The notes below the pieces were generated by a model. The model was not told the origin of the DNA and made no database searches. It saw nothing but the letters and a program-made list of their open reading frames with translations. Shown here piece by piece: positions 30,328 through 40,942 of a stretch of 64,000 bases of DNA; position 1 is the first letter of the stretch, and each line of letters opens with the position of its first letter. This DNA is from Anaerobacillus alkalidiazotrophicus. GTDB taxonomy: Bacteria > Bacillota > Bacilli > Bacillales_H > Anaerobacillaceae. Location of the stretch: NCBI RefSeq assembly GCF_001866055.1, contig NZ_MLQS01000001.1, positions 922,501 through 986,500 of the forward strand. The letters are read 5' to 3'. The translations under genes and the position numbers were made by a program.

Positions 30328-30359
30328 AAAAGCTAGTCCTTATAGGGCTAGCTTTGTTT
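30328..30359 (+). terminator. terminator of safA
   Basis: AAAGCTAGTCC and GGGCTAGCTTT pair, followed by GTTTC. Confidence 0.75.
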
Positions 30360-30362
30360 CAT

Positions 30363-30420
30363 AATCAGAATTTATAAATTTCTAACTTGGAAACTGTCTA
30401 GCTCAGGCGCCATCGGTTCG
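30363..30420 (+). repeat. family G partial copy (left half)
   Basis: ATCAGAATTTATAAATTTCT followed by AACTTGGAAACTGTCTAGC matches the left half of 57692-57774. It then diverges into a CAGGCGCCATCGGTTCGAGC tail instead of the GCGCAAGC hairpin. Confidence 0.75.
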
Positions 30421-30635
30421 AGCACTTCAGTCAAGTTTCTGACGTCAATGACTTCTTTAAGTTTAACTTTCTTACATAGAAAAATCGAAAGAAATAAGTG
30501 ACTATATCAAGTACTTTCCAGTGTGTCGTTTTATTTAGTGTATTACATTCAAAAATCCTCCCGAACTTCCTAGATATAACAGATTAAATTTATGATAAGA
30601 ATGACAAATTAAATGTGAAAGGAGGAATTAAACCA

Positions 30636-31748
30636 ATGAAAAAAATTGCGATTACATTATCAGCAGCAACAATATTGATGGGGGCATTAGTTGGTTGTGG
30701 AGTTGGTCAAGATGGTGCGCGTGGTTTAGGTGGTGGTGATCAACGTGGATTTGGTTACCATACAACTGAGGAACGTGCTGGTTTTACCGGTCAACGTGCA
30801 GGTGAAGGTCCAATTACTGATATGTTTACACGTGATGATCGACGAGGGGCAAGAGGTCTTGGGAGAGATGGTAGACATCCTGCAACGGGCTTAGCAGGCG
30901 AAAGAGGTATGACTGGGCCAGGTCGTGGAGTAGGAGCAGGCGCTGGTGGAGTAGGAATAGGAGCAGGCCAAGGTGCTGGTTTAGGTATGCGTGGAACAGG
31001 CGCTGGTGGAGTAGGAATAGGAGCAGGTCAAGGTGCTGGTTTAGGTATGCGTGGAACAGGCGCTGGCGATGTAGGAATAGGAGCAGGCCAAGGCGCTGGT
31101 TTAGGTGTACGTGGTCATGGTGGAGGCTTTGGTGGCTTTGGAACTGGCTATGGTACTGGAGTGGGTCAAGGCGCTGGTTTAGGTGTACGTGGTCATGGAA
31201 CAGGCTTTGGTGGAGCTGGTACAGGTTATACACCTGGTATGGGGCATGGGCCGGGCTTCGGTGGTGCTGGTGTTGTAGGTGACCGAGAAGGTTACGTTGA
31301 TGACCGTGGAATTTTACGCGGTCGTGGAACAACTGGTCGTCAAGGAGTTGGTGGCTTAGGTCAAACTGGTAGAACAGAAATGGGAGGTTTTGCGTATCCT
31401 CATGGGTATGACACAGCTACAGTACAAAGAATTAGTGGTAAAGTAGCTGATGTAGAAAATGTAAGGGATTCACGAGTAATTGTTCATGAAAATAAAATTA
31501 TTGTTGGTGTTGACGCTAATGGTCAAGATACAAAACGTATTGAAAAAGATGTTCGACAAAGTGTTGGTGACCTCGCTGATGATAAAGAAGTTATTGTTGT
31601 AACTGATCGTGGACAATTTGACCAAGTACGTACAGCTGACGATAGACTACGAGCTGGCGAACCTTTAGAAGAAGTAGGAGCAACTATTAATGAAATGTTC
31701 AGAGATTTTGGACGAGCAATTCAACGTCCGTTTGAACGTACTCGATAA
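30636..31748 (+). CDS. coxA: CoxA-like spore cortex lipoprotein (YhcN/YlaJ family)
   Basis: 370 residues from ATG 30636, which follows AAAGGAGG; an upstream in-frame start would place that site inside the gene. The signal peptide ends with the lipobox GALVGC. A glycine-rich middle (about 85-260) holds three near-identical 20-residue units rich in GIGAGQGAGLG plus further degenerate ones. The C-terminal 120 residues (VQRISGKVADVENVRDSRVI, then GVDANGQDTKRIEKDV) form the YhcN/YlaJ domain. The position after safA matches B. subtilis coxA, which is about half this length. The glycine-rich expansion is the difference. Confidence 0.82.
   Translation: MKKIAITLSAATILMGALVGCGVGQDGARGLGGGDQRGFGYHTTEERAGFTGQRAGEGPITDMFTRDDRRGARGLGRDGRHPATGLAGERGMTGPGRGVGAGAGGVGIGAGQGAGLGMRGTGAGGVGIGAGQGAGLGMRGTGAGDVGIGAGQGAGLGVRGHGGGFGGFGTGYGTGVGQGAGLGVRGHGTGFGGAGTGYTPGMGHGPGFGGAGVVGDREGYVDDRGILRGRGTTGRQGVGGLGQTGRTEMGGFAYPHGYDTATVQRISGKVADVENVRDSRVIVHENKIIVGVDANGQDTKRIEKDVRQSVGDLADDKEVIVVTDRGQFDQVRTADDRLRAGEPLEEVGATINEMFRDFGRAIQRPFERTR
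30948..31115 (+). repeat. 60-nt coding tandem repeat in coxA
   Basis: Three tandem 60-nt units encoding GVGIGAGQGAGLG-MRGTGAG or a close variant. The first two differ at one or two bases, indicating recent duplication. Confidence 0.9.
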
Positions 31749-31761
31749 AAAGTAAATAGGC

Positions 31762-31789
31762 AAAGAGGCTAGATGGCTAGCCTCTTTGT
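31762..31789 (+). terminator. terminator of coxA
   Basis: AAAGAGGCTAG, ATGG loop and CTAGCCTCTTT, followed by GTC. Confidence 0.8.
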
Positions 31790-31968
31790 CATGTCCTATG
31801 TGTATCTAGCCTTCAGTTCGAGCTGTTTTAATAAAAACACCTTCGGGAAGATCCATCTAAATAAGCAAATGAAAGCCTCACCATTAGAAGCTAGGCATCT
31901 ATATGTAAAATTAAATGTATTGAAACTGAAATTCACTCATTAAAATACATAAAATAGAAAAAAAGGAT

Positions 31969-32021
31969 AAAAGTCTTTATGATTGGTGATAATATAATCT
32001 AGCCAGTCATAAAGACTTTTT
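31969..32021. terminator. long hairpin, terminator-like
   Basis: AAAAGTCTTTATGA and TCATAAAGACTTTT flank about 24 nt with an extra TGG/CCA pair, ending in TTTTTG. It lies between coxA and bofC with no obvious gene in between (yebC-like yrbC, present here in B. subtilis, is absent). Confidence 0.55.
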
Positions 32022-32051
32022 GTACTGCTTAGAATTTGGTTGGTTTTTTAA

Positions 32052-32165
32052 AAGTGAAATTAAAATTACCAAAACCGAGTGCTTAAATCTATATCTAGTT
32101 ACAAGCGGTTTAACGTAACTGGATTTAGTATCTTGGTGGCGAGAATAATGAATGATGAGTACATT
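32052..32165. repeat. family M copy B
   Basis: AAGTGAAAT left end, a central CTATATCTAGTT / AACTGGATTTAG stem and a degraded right end. It directly precedes bofC, and the first frame-compatible ATGs upstream of bofC fall inside it, which argues against using them as the start. Confidence 0.6.
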
Positions 32166-32193
32166 TAATTTTATTTATTATGGTGGTGTTATA

Positions 32194-32808
32194 ATGGGAA
32201 TCAAGCGAGTCCATTTAATGAAAAAATACCCAAAAATAATAGGTCTATTTATTGTTAGTTTTATTATTAGCAGTTTGATGATTGTTAATTTACAGTCAAA
32301 TGTACGAATAGCTGAAACAGCAGTAGACATTCCTTTTATTCGAGAAGCAAGTGAAAGAGAAAAGAAAATAGGTCCTACAATTGTTTATGAAGCTTTGAAT
32401 CCTAAATCAGTTCGTGTGGTGTTAGAGAGGATTTATTTGGATGGAGAAATTAGCGAAGAAATTGTAGATGAAACCATTTTATCGATGGAAGATTTTTGGG
32501 CAGAATATTCCGATTGGGAATTAGTAGATCAAGATGAAACTCAAGTAGTGTTTATGCAAAGAATTGACGATATTTCCCCTTTATTAAAAATAAATGGGTA
32601 TTTTGGTATTACTGACGAAGGTACTTTGACTATTTATGAAGGAAAACCTTCGGATGAAAAAATAATTCAATCTTTTTTCCAGATAAATACAAAAGAACTT
32701 AAAAGTCATCAACAAAAAGAGCTTCAAAAAGGCATCCCAGTGTTATCGAGGGATCGATATGAAGAGGTTTTAAAAATGTACAAGAAATATGCAAAACAGG
32801 AAATGTAA
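32194..32808 (+). CDS. bofC: forespore intercompartmental signalling protein BofC
   Basis: 204 residues from ATG 32194, preceded by GGTGGTG. Earlier in-frame ATGs at 32152/32155 lie in a repeat and have no ribosome-binding site. One N-terminal membrane/signal segment (about 12-33) is followed by an extracytoplasmic part with VRVVLERIYLDGEISEE and GYFGITDEGTLTIYEGKP, typical of BofC. The protein inhibits SpoIVB protease and so times pro-sigma-K processing. It lies upstream of ruvA as in B. subtilis. Identity rests on these blocks plus synteny. Confidence 0.8.
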   Translation: MGIKRVHLMKKYPKIIGLFIVSFIISSLMIVNLQSNVRIAETAVDIPFIREASEREKKIGPTIVYEALNPKSVRVVLERIYLDGEISEEIVDETILSMEDFWAEYSDWELVDQDETQVVFMQRIDDISPLLKINGYFGITDEGTLTIYEGKPSDEKIIQSFFQINTKELKSHQQKELQKGIPVLSRDRYEEVLKMYKKYAKQEM

Positions 32809-32814
32809 GTGAAA

Positions 32815-32880
32815 AGGCTGATTGAAAGGACTTTCTACTCTATGTGGAATAAGAATGTCCCTTTAATCAGCCTGTTTTTT
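32815..32880 (+). terminator. terminator of bofC
   Basis: AGGCTGATTGAAAGGAC and GTCCCTTTAATCAGCCT pair around about 25 nt and end in GTTTTTT. Confidence 0.85.
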
Positions 32881-33015
32881 GTATATGATTGAATTTCATA
32901 ATGACCCAATCCGAGCTTCAGAAAATGAGTTTGAAGTTCAACTTTATTAATGGTTCTTTTATTGGTAAAATGAAAAACAAATAGATGTTCGCTTTTTAAG
33001 AATGGAGAGGTATTA

Positions 33016-33627
33016 ATGATTGAATTTGTAAAAGGGAAAGTTAACTATATAGATTTGCAATATGTTGTTATCGATGTAAACGGAGTAGGTTATCAAGTAT
33101 TTTGTGCCAATCCCTATATTTATACAGGTGACATGAATACAGAAGTTATTGTTTATACATATCATTACGTTCGTGAAGATGCAAGTAAACTATTTGGATT
33201 TCGATCTAGGGATGAAAGAGCCCTATTCGAAAAATTATTGAATGTATCAGGGATTGGTCCGAAGGGAGCTTTAGCAATTTTAGCATCTGGAGAGCCACAA
33301 CAAGTAGTATCGGCTATAGAGGATGAGAATGAACAGTTTTTAACGAAATTTCCAGGGGTAGGTAAGAAAACTGCAAGGCAGATGATCTTAGATTTAAAAG
33401 GAAAATTAACAGATTTTATGCCTAGTTTAATTGGACCAGTCTACAATCTGCCATTAGATCAAAGTACAAGTGAGATTTCATCACAATTAGAAGATGCAAT
33501 TGAGGCTTTAAAAGCATTAGGATATGTTGAAAAAGAAATTAAAAAAATTACTCCGAAGTTAGCAAAAGAAGAGTTGTCAACTGATCAATACATAAAAAAG
33601 GCACTACAATACCTTTTAAAAATATAA
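33016..33627 (+). CDS. ruvA: Holliday junction branch migration protein RuvA
   Basis: 203 residues. It binds four-way DNA junctions as a tetramer and loads RuvB. An OB-fold N-terminus, two helix-hairpin-helix motifs ([15 protein letters not shown] near 75-89 and [15 protein letters not shown] near 112-126) and a C-terminal RuvB-binding helix bundle (about 155-203) are visible. It is separated from ruvB by 123 nt that contain a family M repeat, unlike the tight spacing usual elsewhere. Confidence 0.95.
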   Translation: MIEFVKGKVNYIDLQYVVIDVNGVGYQVFCANPYIYTGDMNTEVIVYTYHYVREDASKLFGFRSRDERALFEKLLNVSGIGPKGALAILASGEPQQVVSAIEDENEQFLTKFPGVGKKTARQMILDLKGKLTDFMPSLIGPVYNLPLDQSTSEISSQLEDAIEALKALGYVEKEIKKITPKLAKEELSTDQYIKKALQYLLKI

Positions 33628-33641
33628 ATTTTACTTACCTA

Positions 33642-33720
33642 AGTGAATTTCATAAGTACCTAAATGGAGCTACATTTAATATCATAGTAGCGAAAGTAAG
33701 CCAAATATGAAATTCATTAA
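33642..33720. repeat. family M copy C (short form)
   Basis: AGTGAATTTCATAAGTACCT at one end and ATGAAATTCATTAA at the other. Its reverse complement matches copy F at 59304-59420 almost throughout, but lacks the central palindromic arm. It sits between ruvA and ruvB. Confidence 0.8.
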
Positions 33721-33750
33721 ATATGAAATTTACCTCGAGGAGGTTAGAAA

Positions 33751-34749
33751 ATGGATGAGAGAATGATTTCTGCGGACGTTCAAGAAGAAGAAGAAACGAT
33801 AGAAAATCAACTACGACCCCAGCTACTATCACAATATATTGGTCAAAAAAAAGTTAAAAATAATTTGAAGGTATTTATAGAAGCGGCTAAATTAAGAAAC
33901 GAAGCATTAGATCATGTTTTATTATATGGACCACCTGGACTAGGGAAAACAACATTAGCGACAATTATCGCTCATGAAATGAACGTTTCAATAAAAACTA
34001 CATCAGGTCCTGCCATTGAGAGGCCAGGTGATTTAGCTGCTATTTTAACTTCTCTTGAACCAGGTGACGTTTTGTTTATTGATGAAATTCACCGACTAAA
34101 TCGAGTGGTCGAAGAAGTTCTTTATCCAGCTATGGAGGATTTTTGTTTAGATATTGTTATAGGAAAAGGACCAACAGCTAGATCAGTGCGTCTTGATTTG
34201 CCACCCTTTACATTAATTGGTGCAACGACCAGGGCTGGTCTATTGTCATCTCCGTTAAGAGATCGGTTTGGCGTGTTGTCAAGACTAGACTATTATACAA
34301 CTGAAGACCTAAAAAAAATTGTTTCAAGAACTGCAGAAATTTATCAGATGGATATTGGAGAAACTGCAAGTGAGGAGCTAGCTAGACGCTCAAGAGGAAC
34401 GCCAAGGATTGCCAACCGTTTATTGAGAAGGGTACGTGATTTTGCTCAAGTGCAAGGGTTTAGTCAAATTGACTTCGATTTGGCAATAGATGCTTTAGAA
34501 AGACTACAAGTTGACCGTCTAGGGTTAGATCATATTGATCATAAACTTTTAAAAGGGATTATAGAAAAATTTCGTGGTGGGCCTGTGGGACTTGATACAA
34601 TTGCAGCTACGATAGGAGAAGAGGCACACACAATTGAAGATGTGTACGAACCGTATTTATTACAAATTGGTTTTTTGCAACGTACTCCTAGAGGGAGAGT
34701 AGTAACTCATAAAGTATATGAGCACTTTCAAATGGAGGTTCCAGATTAA
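33751..34749 (+). CDS. ruvB: Holliday junction helicase RuvB
   Basis: 332 residues. AAA+ motor of branch migration. Walker [12 protein letters not shown] (60-70), Walker [10 protein letters not shown], sensor [18 protein letters not shown], and a C-terminal winged helix (about 255-332; [10 protein letters not shown]). GAGGAGG precedes the ATG. The stop TAA is followed directly by the ATG of the next gene. Confidence 0.97.
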   Translation: MDERMISADVQEEEETIENQLRPQLLSQYIGQKKVKNNLKVFIEAAKLRNEALDHVLLYGPPGLGKTTLATIIAHEMNVSIKTTSGPAIERPGDLAAILTSLEPGDVLFIDEIHRLNRVVEEVLYPAMEDFCLDIVIGKGPTARSVRLDLPPFTLIGATTRAGLLSSPLRDRFGVLSRLDYYTTEDLKKIVSRTAEIYQMDIGETASEELARRSRGTPRIANRLLRRVRDFAQVQGFSQIDFDLAIDALERLQVDRLGLDHIDHKLLKGIIEKFRGGPVGLDTIAATIGEEAHTIEDVYEPYLLQIGFLQRTPRGRVVTHKVYEHFQMEVPD

Positions 34750-34968
34750 ATGCCCAATATACCTAAATTACTTATTATTGTCGGTATTGTATTAATTTTT
34801 ATTGGTTTTTTATGGTCAGTAGGTGGAAGGTTTTTACCTATAGGGAAATTACCTGGGGATATTCTCTTTAAAAAAGGGAATACAACATTTTATTTCCCAA
34901 TTGTTACATCTATTGTTTTAAGTGTTGTTATTTCGTTAATCCTATATTTTATTGGTAGGTTTCGTTAA
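34750..34968 (+). CDS. DUF2905 family small membrane protein
   Basis: 72 residues with two hydrophobic helices (about 5-24 and 47-68) separated by GRFLPIGKLPGDILFKKGN, a signature of DUF2905 proteins. Function unknown. The start codon is contiguous with the ruvB stop, so it is translated from the same mRNA; this placement downstream of ruvB recurs in Bacillaceae. Confidence 0.85.
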   Translation: MPNIPKLLIIVGIVLIFIGFLWSVGGRFLPIGKLPGDILFKKGNTTFYFPIVTSIVLSVVISLILYFIGRFR

Positions 34969-35048
34969 AAATTTAACTTGTCAACTATCTATTTTTTTAT
35001 GTATGCTTAAAGCTGTTAATTTCAAATTAGAAAAGGTGAATATTGAAT

Positions 35049-37231
<2,183 letters not shown>

Positions 37232-37326
37232 AACTTTTGAAAAAAAAGTAATAATAAGGTAGTATAAATACTGATGCTGAAATATTTAAAACTAATTATA
37301 AACATTTAGAAAGGAGGGGAATAAAC

Positions 37327-37590
37327 ATGGAATTTATGACAGCGATTTTACCTTTATTATTTATGTTCGCGATTTTTTACTTCCTTTTAATTCGTCCGCA
37401 GCAAAAGCGTCAAAAGAAAGTTCAACAAATGCATGCTGACCTTAAAAAGGGAGATAAAATCGTTACAATCGGCGGCTTACATGGGACAATTGATGCTATT
37501 GATGAAGACAGAGTTATTTTATTAGTAAACGATAACAAAAAATTAACATTTGATCGTAGTGCTGTACGTGACGTTGTTAATCCAGACTAA
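37327..37590 (+). CDS. yajC: preprotein translocase subunit YajC
   Basis: 87 residues: one N-terminal membrane helix (about 5-21; PLLFMFAIFYFLLIRPQQKR) and a basic cytoplasmic domain with DKIVTIGGLHGTI. It associates with SecDF in the Sec system. An AAAGGAGGGG site precedes the ATG. Same position after tgt as B. subtilis yrbF. Confidence 0.93.
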   Translation: MEFMTAILPLLFMFAIFYFLLIRPQQKRQKKVQQMHADLKKGDKIVTIGGLHGTIDAIDEDRVILLVNDNKKLTFDRSAVRDVVNPD

Positions 37591-37611
37591 GTGTACATAG
37601 CAAACTTTAAT

Positions 37612-37645
37612 AAGGGACTTCCATAGGAAGTCCCTTTAAGTTTGA
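37612..37645. terminator. terminator of yajC
   Basis: AAGGGACTTCC, ATA loop and GGAAGTCCCTT, then TAAGTTT. It lies between convergent yajC and yrzE and may serve both. Confidence 0.8.
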
Positions 37646-37662
37646 AAAGATAAAAATGAAAA

Positions 37663-38049
37663 TTAAACCATTCTCGAATTTCTTACAACATTAACTCCTA
37701 ATACGCCACCGATAATAGCAGTTAAAATATAGCCTCCATGAAATAAATATTGCTCTGTCGAAAACGTATTGTTGTACCCTAAAAACTGTACTAAAAATAC
37801 TAGTAAAGAATAAAGAAGACCTGTCCCTAAGCCGACCATCCATCCTTTTTGTTTAGATTTACCCCCAGAAACAAAACCACCTACCAATAAAGCTACAAAT
37901 GTAAGGATCATAATGATCCAACTAAATGATGACTCTGTTAGGGATGTAAATCTAAGCAGTAAAGAAATAATGAAGCTTACAGAAAGAATTATGACTAATA
38001 TAGTAATTAGTCCGTAAACCATTGAAGTGAAAATTCCTCGATTCTCCAA
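37663..38049 (-). CDS. yrzE: TIGR04086 family membrane protein (YrzE-like)
   Basis: 128 residues with four hydrophobic segments and the small-residue block LLVGGFVSGGKSKQKGWMVGLGTGLLYSL typical of the family. TTG start at 38049 with AAAGGAG upstream. Function unknown. Position between yajC and yrbG matches B. subtilis yrzE, though here it is followed by repeats and an inserted permease gene. Confidence 0.8.
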   Translation of the reverse strand: MENRGIFTSMVYGLITILVIILSVSFIISLLLRFTSLTESSFSWIIMILTFVALLVGGFVSGGKSKQKGWMVGLGTGLLYSLLVFLVQFLGYNNTFSTEQYLFHGGYILTAIIGGVLGVNVVRNSRMV

Positions 38050-38172
38050 ATTATCTTACTCCTTTCATTCAGTTTTTCTGCTTTCTAAAGCTTATTCAGT
38101 CTTGTACCAAAATAGAATTAAATTAGAAAATAGAACTTTTTGAAAGTGTAAGATATGTTGTGCTTACACAAT

Positions 38173-38286
38173 AGAGCGAATTTCATAATTCATTCATTTA
38201 AGGGCAGCAAACTAAATCAAGTTGAAAACGCACCATTATAAATTGATTTAGTCTCCTAGACACTTAAAGTCTGTATTATGAAATTT
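38173..38286. repeat. family M copy D
   Basis: GAGCGAATTTCATAATTC left end and ATTATGAAATTTA right end, with a central CTAAATCAA / TTGATTTAG stem. It abuts a family H element at 38288, so two unrelated repeats lie end to end. Confidence 0.65.
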
Positions 38287-38287
38287 A

Positions 38288-38501
38288 TCCCACTCTTAAG
38301 GGGCAAGTAAGACCCCCACCTCAAAACGTAAGAAAATCGAGAAGTTTAGGTGGGGGATAAACTGCCCCTAAAGGTCCGATATAGAATAACTTTCATCAGT
38401 GATAGCTGATGATTAGTTATTCTTATGCCTTTGGTATAAGTTGAACTAACAATCAGTGGGGGATGAAGGAAAACCCCCACTGATTGAAGTTCAGCTTTAT
38501 T
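38288..38501 (+). repeat. family H three-hairpin element, full copy
   Basis: 214 nt from ATCCCACTCTTAAGGGGC to AAGTTCAGCTTTATT. Hairpin 1 pairs CCCCCACCT with AGGTGGGGG inside an outer AGGGGCA/TGCCCCT stem. Hairpin 2 is AGAATAACT..CATCAG / CTGATG..AGTTATTCT. Hairpin 3 is CAATCAGTGGGGG / CCCCCACTGATTG, flanked by AAGTTGAACT / AGTTCAGCTT. No coding frame. The other full copy is at 53353-53566 and has the same length. Confidence 0.85.
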
Positions 38502-38598
38502 AAGTATAAATTGAATTTTGAGGAATAGAATTCAAAATTCTAATTGAGACAAACCCTTCATACAATGTAGAAATGGGTTGTTATGAAAGGGGATTAGA

Positions 38599-39888
38599 AT
38601 GGAGTTAACCACCGCCTTTATTATTTTTATCGTTAGTTACGTCTTAATTATTTCTGAGAAATTAAATCGGGCTTTAGTTGCGTGTATTGGTGGTGTCCTC
38701 ATGTTGTTTTTTGGGGTTTTAGACTTAGATGCTGCCTTTATTAACCATATTGATTGGCATACAATAACGCTTTTACTATCGATGATGATCTTAGTTTCCA
38801 TAACTAGTCAGAGTGGATTTTTTGAATATATTGCTATTACTGTTGCGAAAAAAGTAAAAGGAAAACCAATTCCTTTATTAGTAGTCATATCTTTGTTGAC
38901 TGGTGTGGGCTCTGCTTTTTTGAACAATGTTACAACTGTTTTATTAATTGTTCCAATTGTTTTAACATTAACAAAGTTATTAAATATAACGGCAATTCCT
39001 TATTTGTTAATGACAATTTTAGCTTCAAACATAGGTGGTACCGCTACTTTAATAGGTGATCCACCAAATTTAATGATTGGTCAAGCCGTTGAGCATTTGA
39101 ACTTTAATGATTTCTTGATAAACCTTGGGCCAGTAGTAATAATAATTTTTGCTGTAGTCATTTATGGAATGGTACGTTTCTATGGAGATAAGCTTCATGT
39201 TACAAAGGAAAATCAGGTTAAGTTAATGGGTGTGACAGCTAGTCAATACTTGAAAAATAAACCTTTGCTGTTTAAGTCTGTAACTGTTCTTGTAGTAACT
39301 ACGTTGGGATTTATAATTCAACCATTATTAAAAGTTGAACTAACTAGTGTAGCGATGGCAGGGGCTTTGTTGCTTTTACTCCTTACTTATGAGGAACAAA
39401 AGGTGGAAGAAGTATTTAAATCAGTTGAGTGGGTAACAATATTTTTCTTTGTCGGACTGTTTATGTTAGTCGGTGGACTAAAAGAAGTTGGGATTATTGA
39501 TGAAATTGCTAAGTCAATCATCTATTATACTGAGGGTGATTTACCTAAAACATCAATGCTTATTTTATGGTCATCAGGAATACTATCAGGGTTTGTTGAC
39601 AATATTCCTTTTGTAGCAGCTATGATTCCTGTTATTTTGGAATTTCAAAATTATGGTATGACAAACTTAGATCCGCTATGGTGGGCACTGGCATTAGGAG
39701 CCTGCTTAGGTGGAAATGCTACATTAATCGGTGCAACTTCTAATGTTATTGTAGCTGGTCTAGCCGTTAGAGCTAATCAATCCTTTAGCTATATAGAGTT
39801 TCTTAAAGTTGGGGCCCCGGTTGCTCTTGTCTCTTTCATTATTTCTACTATCTATATTTATTTTAGATATTTAATTTACTTTTATTAA
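38599..39888 (+). CDS. ArsB/NhaD-superfamily ion transporter
   Basis: 429 residues with 11-12 hydrophobic segments. Blocks such as FLNNVTTVLLIVPIV, ASNIGGTATLIGDPPNLMIG and GGNATLIGATSNVIVAGLA, including the paired N-x-x-T and GDPPN-type loops, are typical of the ArsB/NhaD/P-protein group of the ion transporter superfamily. Na+/H+ antiport and arsenite export are both possible; no ars genes are nearby, so a NhaD-like or general anion role is as likely. AAAGGGGA precedes the ATG. Not present at this place in B. subtilis. Confidence 0.82.
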   Translation: MELTTAFIIFIVSYVLIISEKLNRALVACIGGVLMLFFGVLDLDAAFINHIDWHTITLLLSMMILVSITSQSGFFEYIAITVAKKVKGKPIPLLVVISLLTGVGSAFLNNVTTVLLIVPIVLTLTKLLNITAIPYLLMTILASNIGGTATLIGDPPNLMIGQAVEHLNFNDFLINLGPVVIIIFAVVIYGMVRFYGDKLHVTKENQVKLMGVTASQYLKNKPLLFKSVTVLVVTTLGFIIQPLLKVELTSVAMAGALLLLLLTYEEQKVEEVFKSVEWVTIFFFVGLFMLVGGLKEVGIIDEIAKSIIYYTEGDLPKTSMLILWSSGILSGFVDNIPFVAAMIPVILEFQNYGMTNLDPLWWALALGACLGGNATLIGATSNVIVAGLAVRANQSFSYIEFLKVGAPVALVSFIISTIYIYFRYLIYFY

Positions 39889-39917
39889 TATTTTCCTCCA
39901 ATATTCGATATTGATTT

Positions 39918-39960
39918 TTGGCTTGTAGCTATGTTCTTGTATGGTTACAAGCCAAGTTTC
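39918..39960 (+). terminator. hairpin after permease gene
   Basis: TTGGCTTGTA and TACAAGCCAA form a 10-bp stem with further weak pairs. It is followed by GTTTC, so the T-run is weak. Confidence 0.5.
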
Positions 39961-40116
39961 AAAACTGCCCTCGCTTTCCTACTCTTTGTTATATTGCGTT
40001 CAAATTTCCATATTCTCATTCCGATTTTTTTTGCTAAATCTGGTCAAACTAAGGTAAATTAGTTTGTGAATCATTAAAATTTGGTCGTTAAGCTAAGTAA
40101 GGGAGGCGATCAAAAG

Positions 40117-40788
40117 TTGGACTATTCGACCATAATCTTGAGAACGTTATTAATTTACTTTATCATCTTAGTTGTATTACGTTTTATGGGTAAAAGGGAA
40201 ATTGGTCAACTTTCAGTTCTAGATTTCGTTGTTTCAATAATGATTGCAGAATTGGCAGTAATCTCTATAGAAAATATACGGACCCCAATGATGAACACTA
40301 TTGTCCCTATTTTAGTACTATGTGTTATTCAAATTACTTTAGCTTGGGTATCTTTAAAAAGTGAAAACTTGAGAAAAATGATTGATGGAAAACCTTCAGT
40401 TTTGATTAATAAAGGAAAAATAGATGAAGATGAAATGAGAAAGCAACGTTATAATTTTGATGATTTGATGATACAACTTAGACAAAGTAACATACGAAAT
40501 GTTTCTGATGTTGAATTTGCAATTTTAGAACCATCAGGAAAGCTTTCAGTATTAGAGAAGACAGAAAAAGAAAAACAATACCCTAGTTATGAAGAAAAAG
40601 TGAATTTACCACTTCCGCTTATTTTAGACGGAAAAGTTCAAAGTGAACACCTTGAGAGAATCAATAAAACACCACTTTGGTTAAGGCAAGAGTTAAGAAA
40701 GCTTGGGTATAGAGATATAAAGAAGATTTCATTTTGTTCATTAAATGACAATCAAACCTTTTTTGTAGATTTAAAAGATGAAAAATAG
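40117..40788 (+). CDS. yrbG: DUF421 membrane protein (YrbG-like)
   Basis: 223 residues from TTG 40117, eight bases after GGGAGGCGA; the longer in-frame version would include that site. Three N-terminal membrane helices (about 5-80; VLRFMGKREIGQLSVLDFVVSIM) are followed by a cytoplasmic DUF421 domain with GKPSVLINKGKI and LDGKVQSEHLERINK. Several DUF421/YetF proteins are linked to spore membrane maintenance, but the biochemical role is unclear. Divergence from B. subtilis is limited to the inserted neighbours; spoVB is convergent here. Confidence 0.85.
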   Translation: MDYSTIILRTLLIYFIILVVLRFMGKREIGQLSVLDFVVSIMIAELAVISIENIRTPMMNTIVPILVLCVIQITLAWVSLKSENLRKMIDGKPSVLINKGKIDEDEMRKQRYNFDDLMIQLRQSNIRNVSDVEFAILEPSGKLSVLEKTEKEKQYPSYEEKVNLPLPLILDGKVQSEHLERINKTPLWLRQELRKLGYRDIKKISFCSLNDNQTFFVDLKDEK

Positions 40789-40790
40789 TC

Positions 40791-40872
40791 AAGAAAAGCG
40801 CAAGCGCCTTGGTCACGAGCGATAGGCTGCTTGCGCTAGACAGTTTCCAAGTTAGAAATTTATAAATTCTGA
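40791..40872 (-). repeat. family G full copy (inverted)
   Basis: Reverse complement of 57692-57774 with few changes: it carries AAGCGCAAGCGCCTTGGTCA, then TGCTTGCGCTAGACAGTTTC. The palindrome GCGCAAGC...GCTTGCGC makes a hairpin. It sits immediately after the yrbG stop. Confidence 0.88.
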
Positions 40873-40887
40873 TTATGTTAAAAAATT

Positions 40888-40926
40888 AAAAGCATCGGAT
40901 TAAATAAGTAATCCGATGCTTTTAAA
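40888..40926. terminator. bidirectional terminator yrbG / spoVB
   Basis: AAAAGCATCGGATTA and TAATCCGATGCTTTT form a 15-bp stem with A/T-rich flanks on both strands. Confidence 0.9.
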
Positions 40927-40942
40927 ATTGAGTCCAGCTTTA

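Noticed and set aside
30826..31332. Minus-strand frame of 168 residues opposite coxA.
   Set aside because: His/Leu/Gln-rich antisense of the glycine repeats; it has no family features.
32152..32193. Longer N-terminus for BofC from ATG 32152 or 32155.
   Set aside because: These codons lie in a family M repeat without a ribosome-binding site, while ATG 32194 has GGTGGTG upstream and precedes the signal segment.
38599..39888. Naming the permease arsB.
   Set aside because: No arsR/arsC neighbours, and the conserved loops are shared with NhaD and P-protein relatives.
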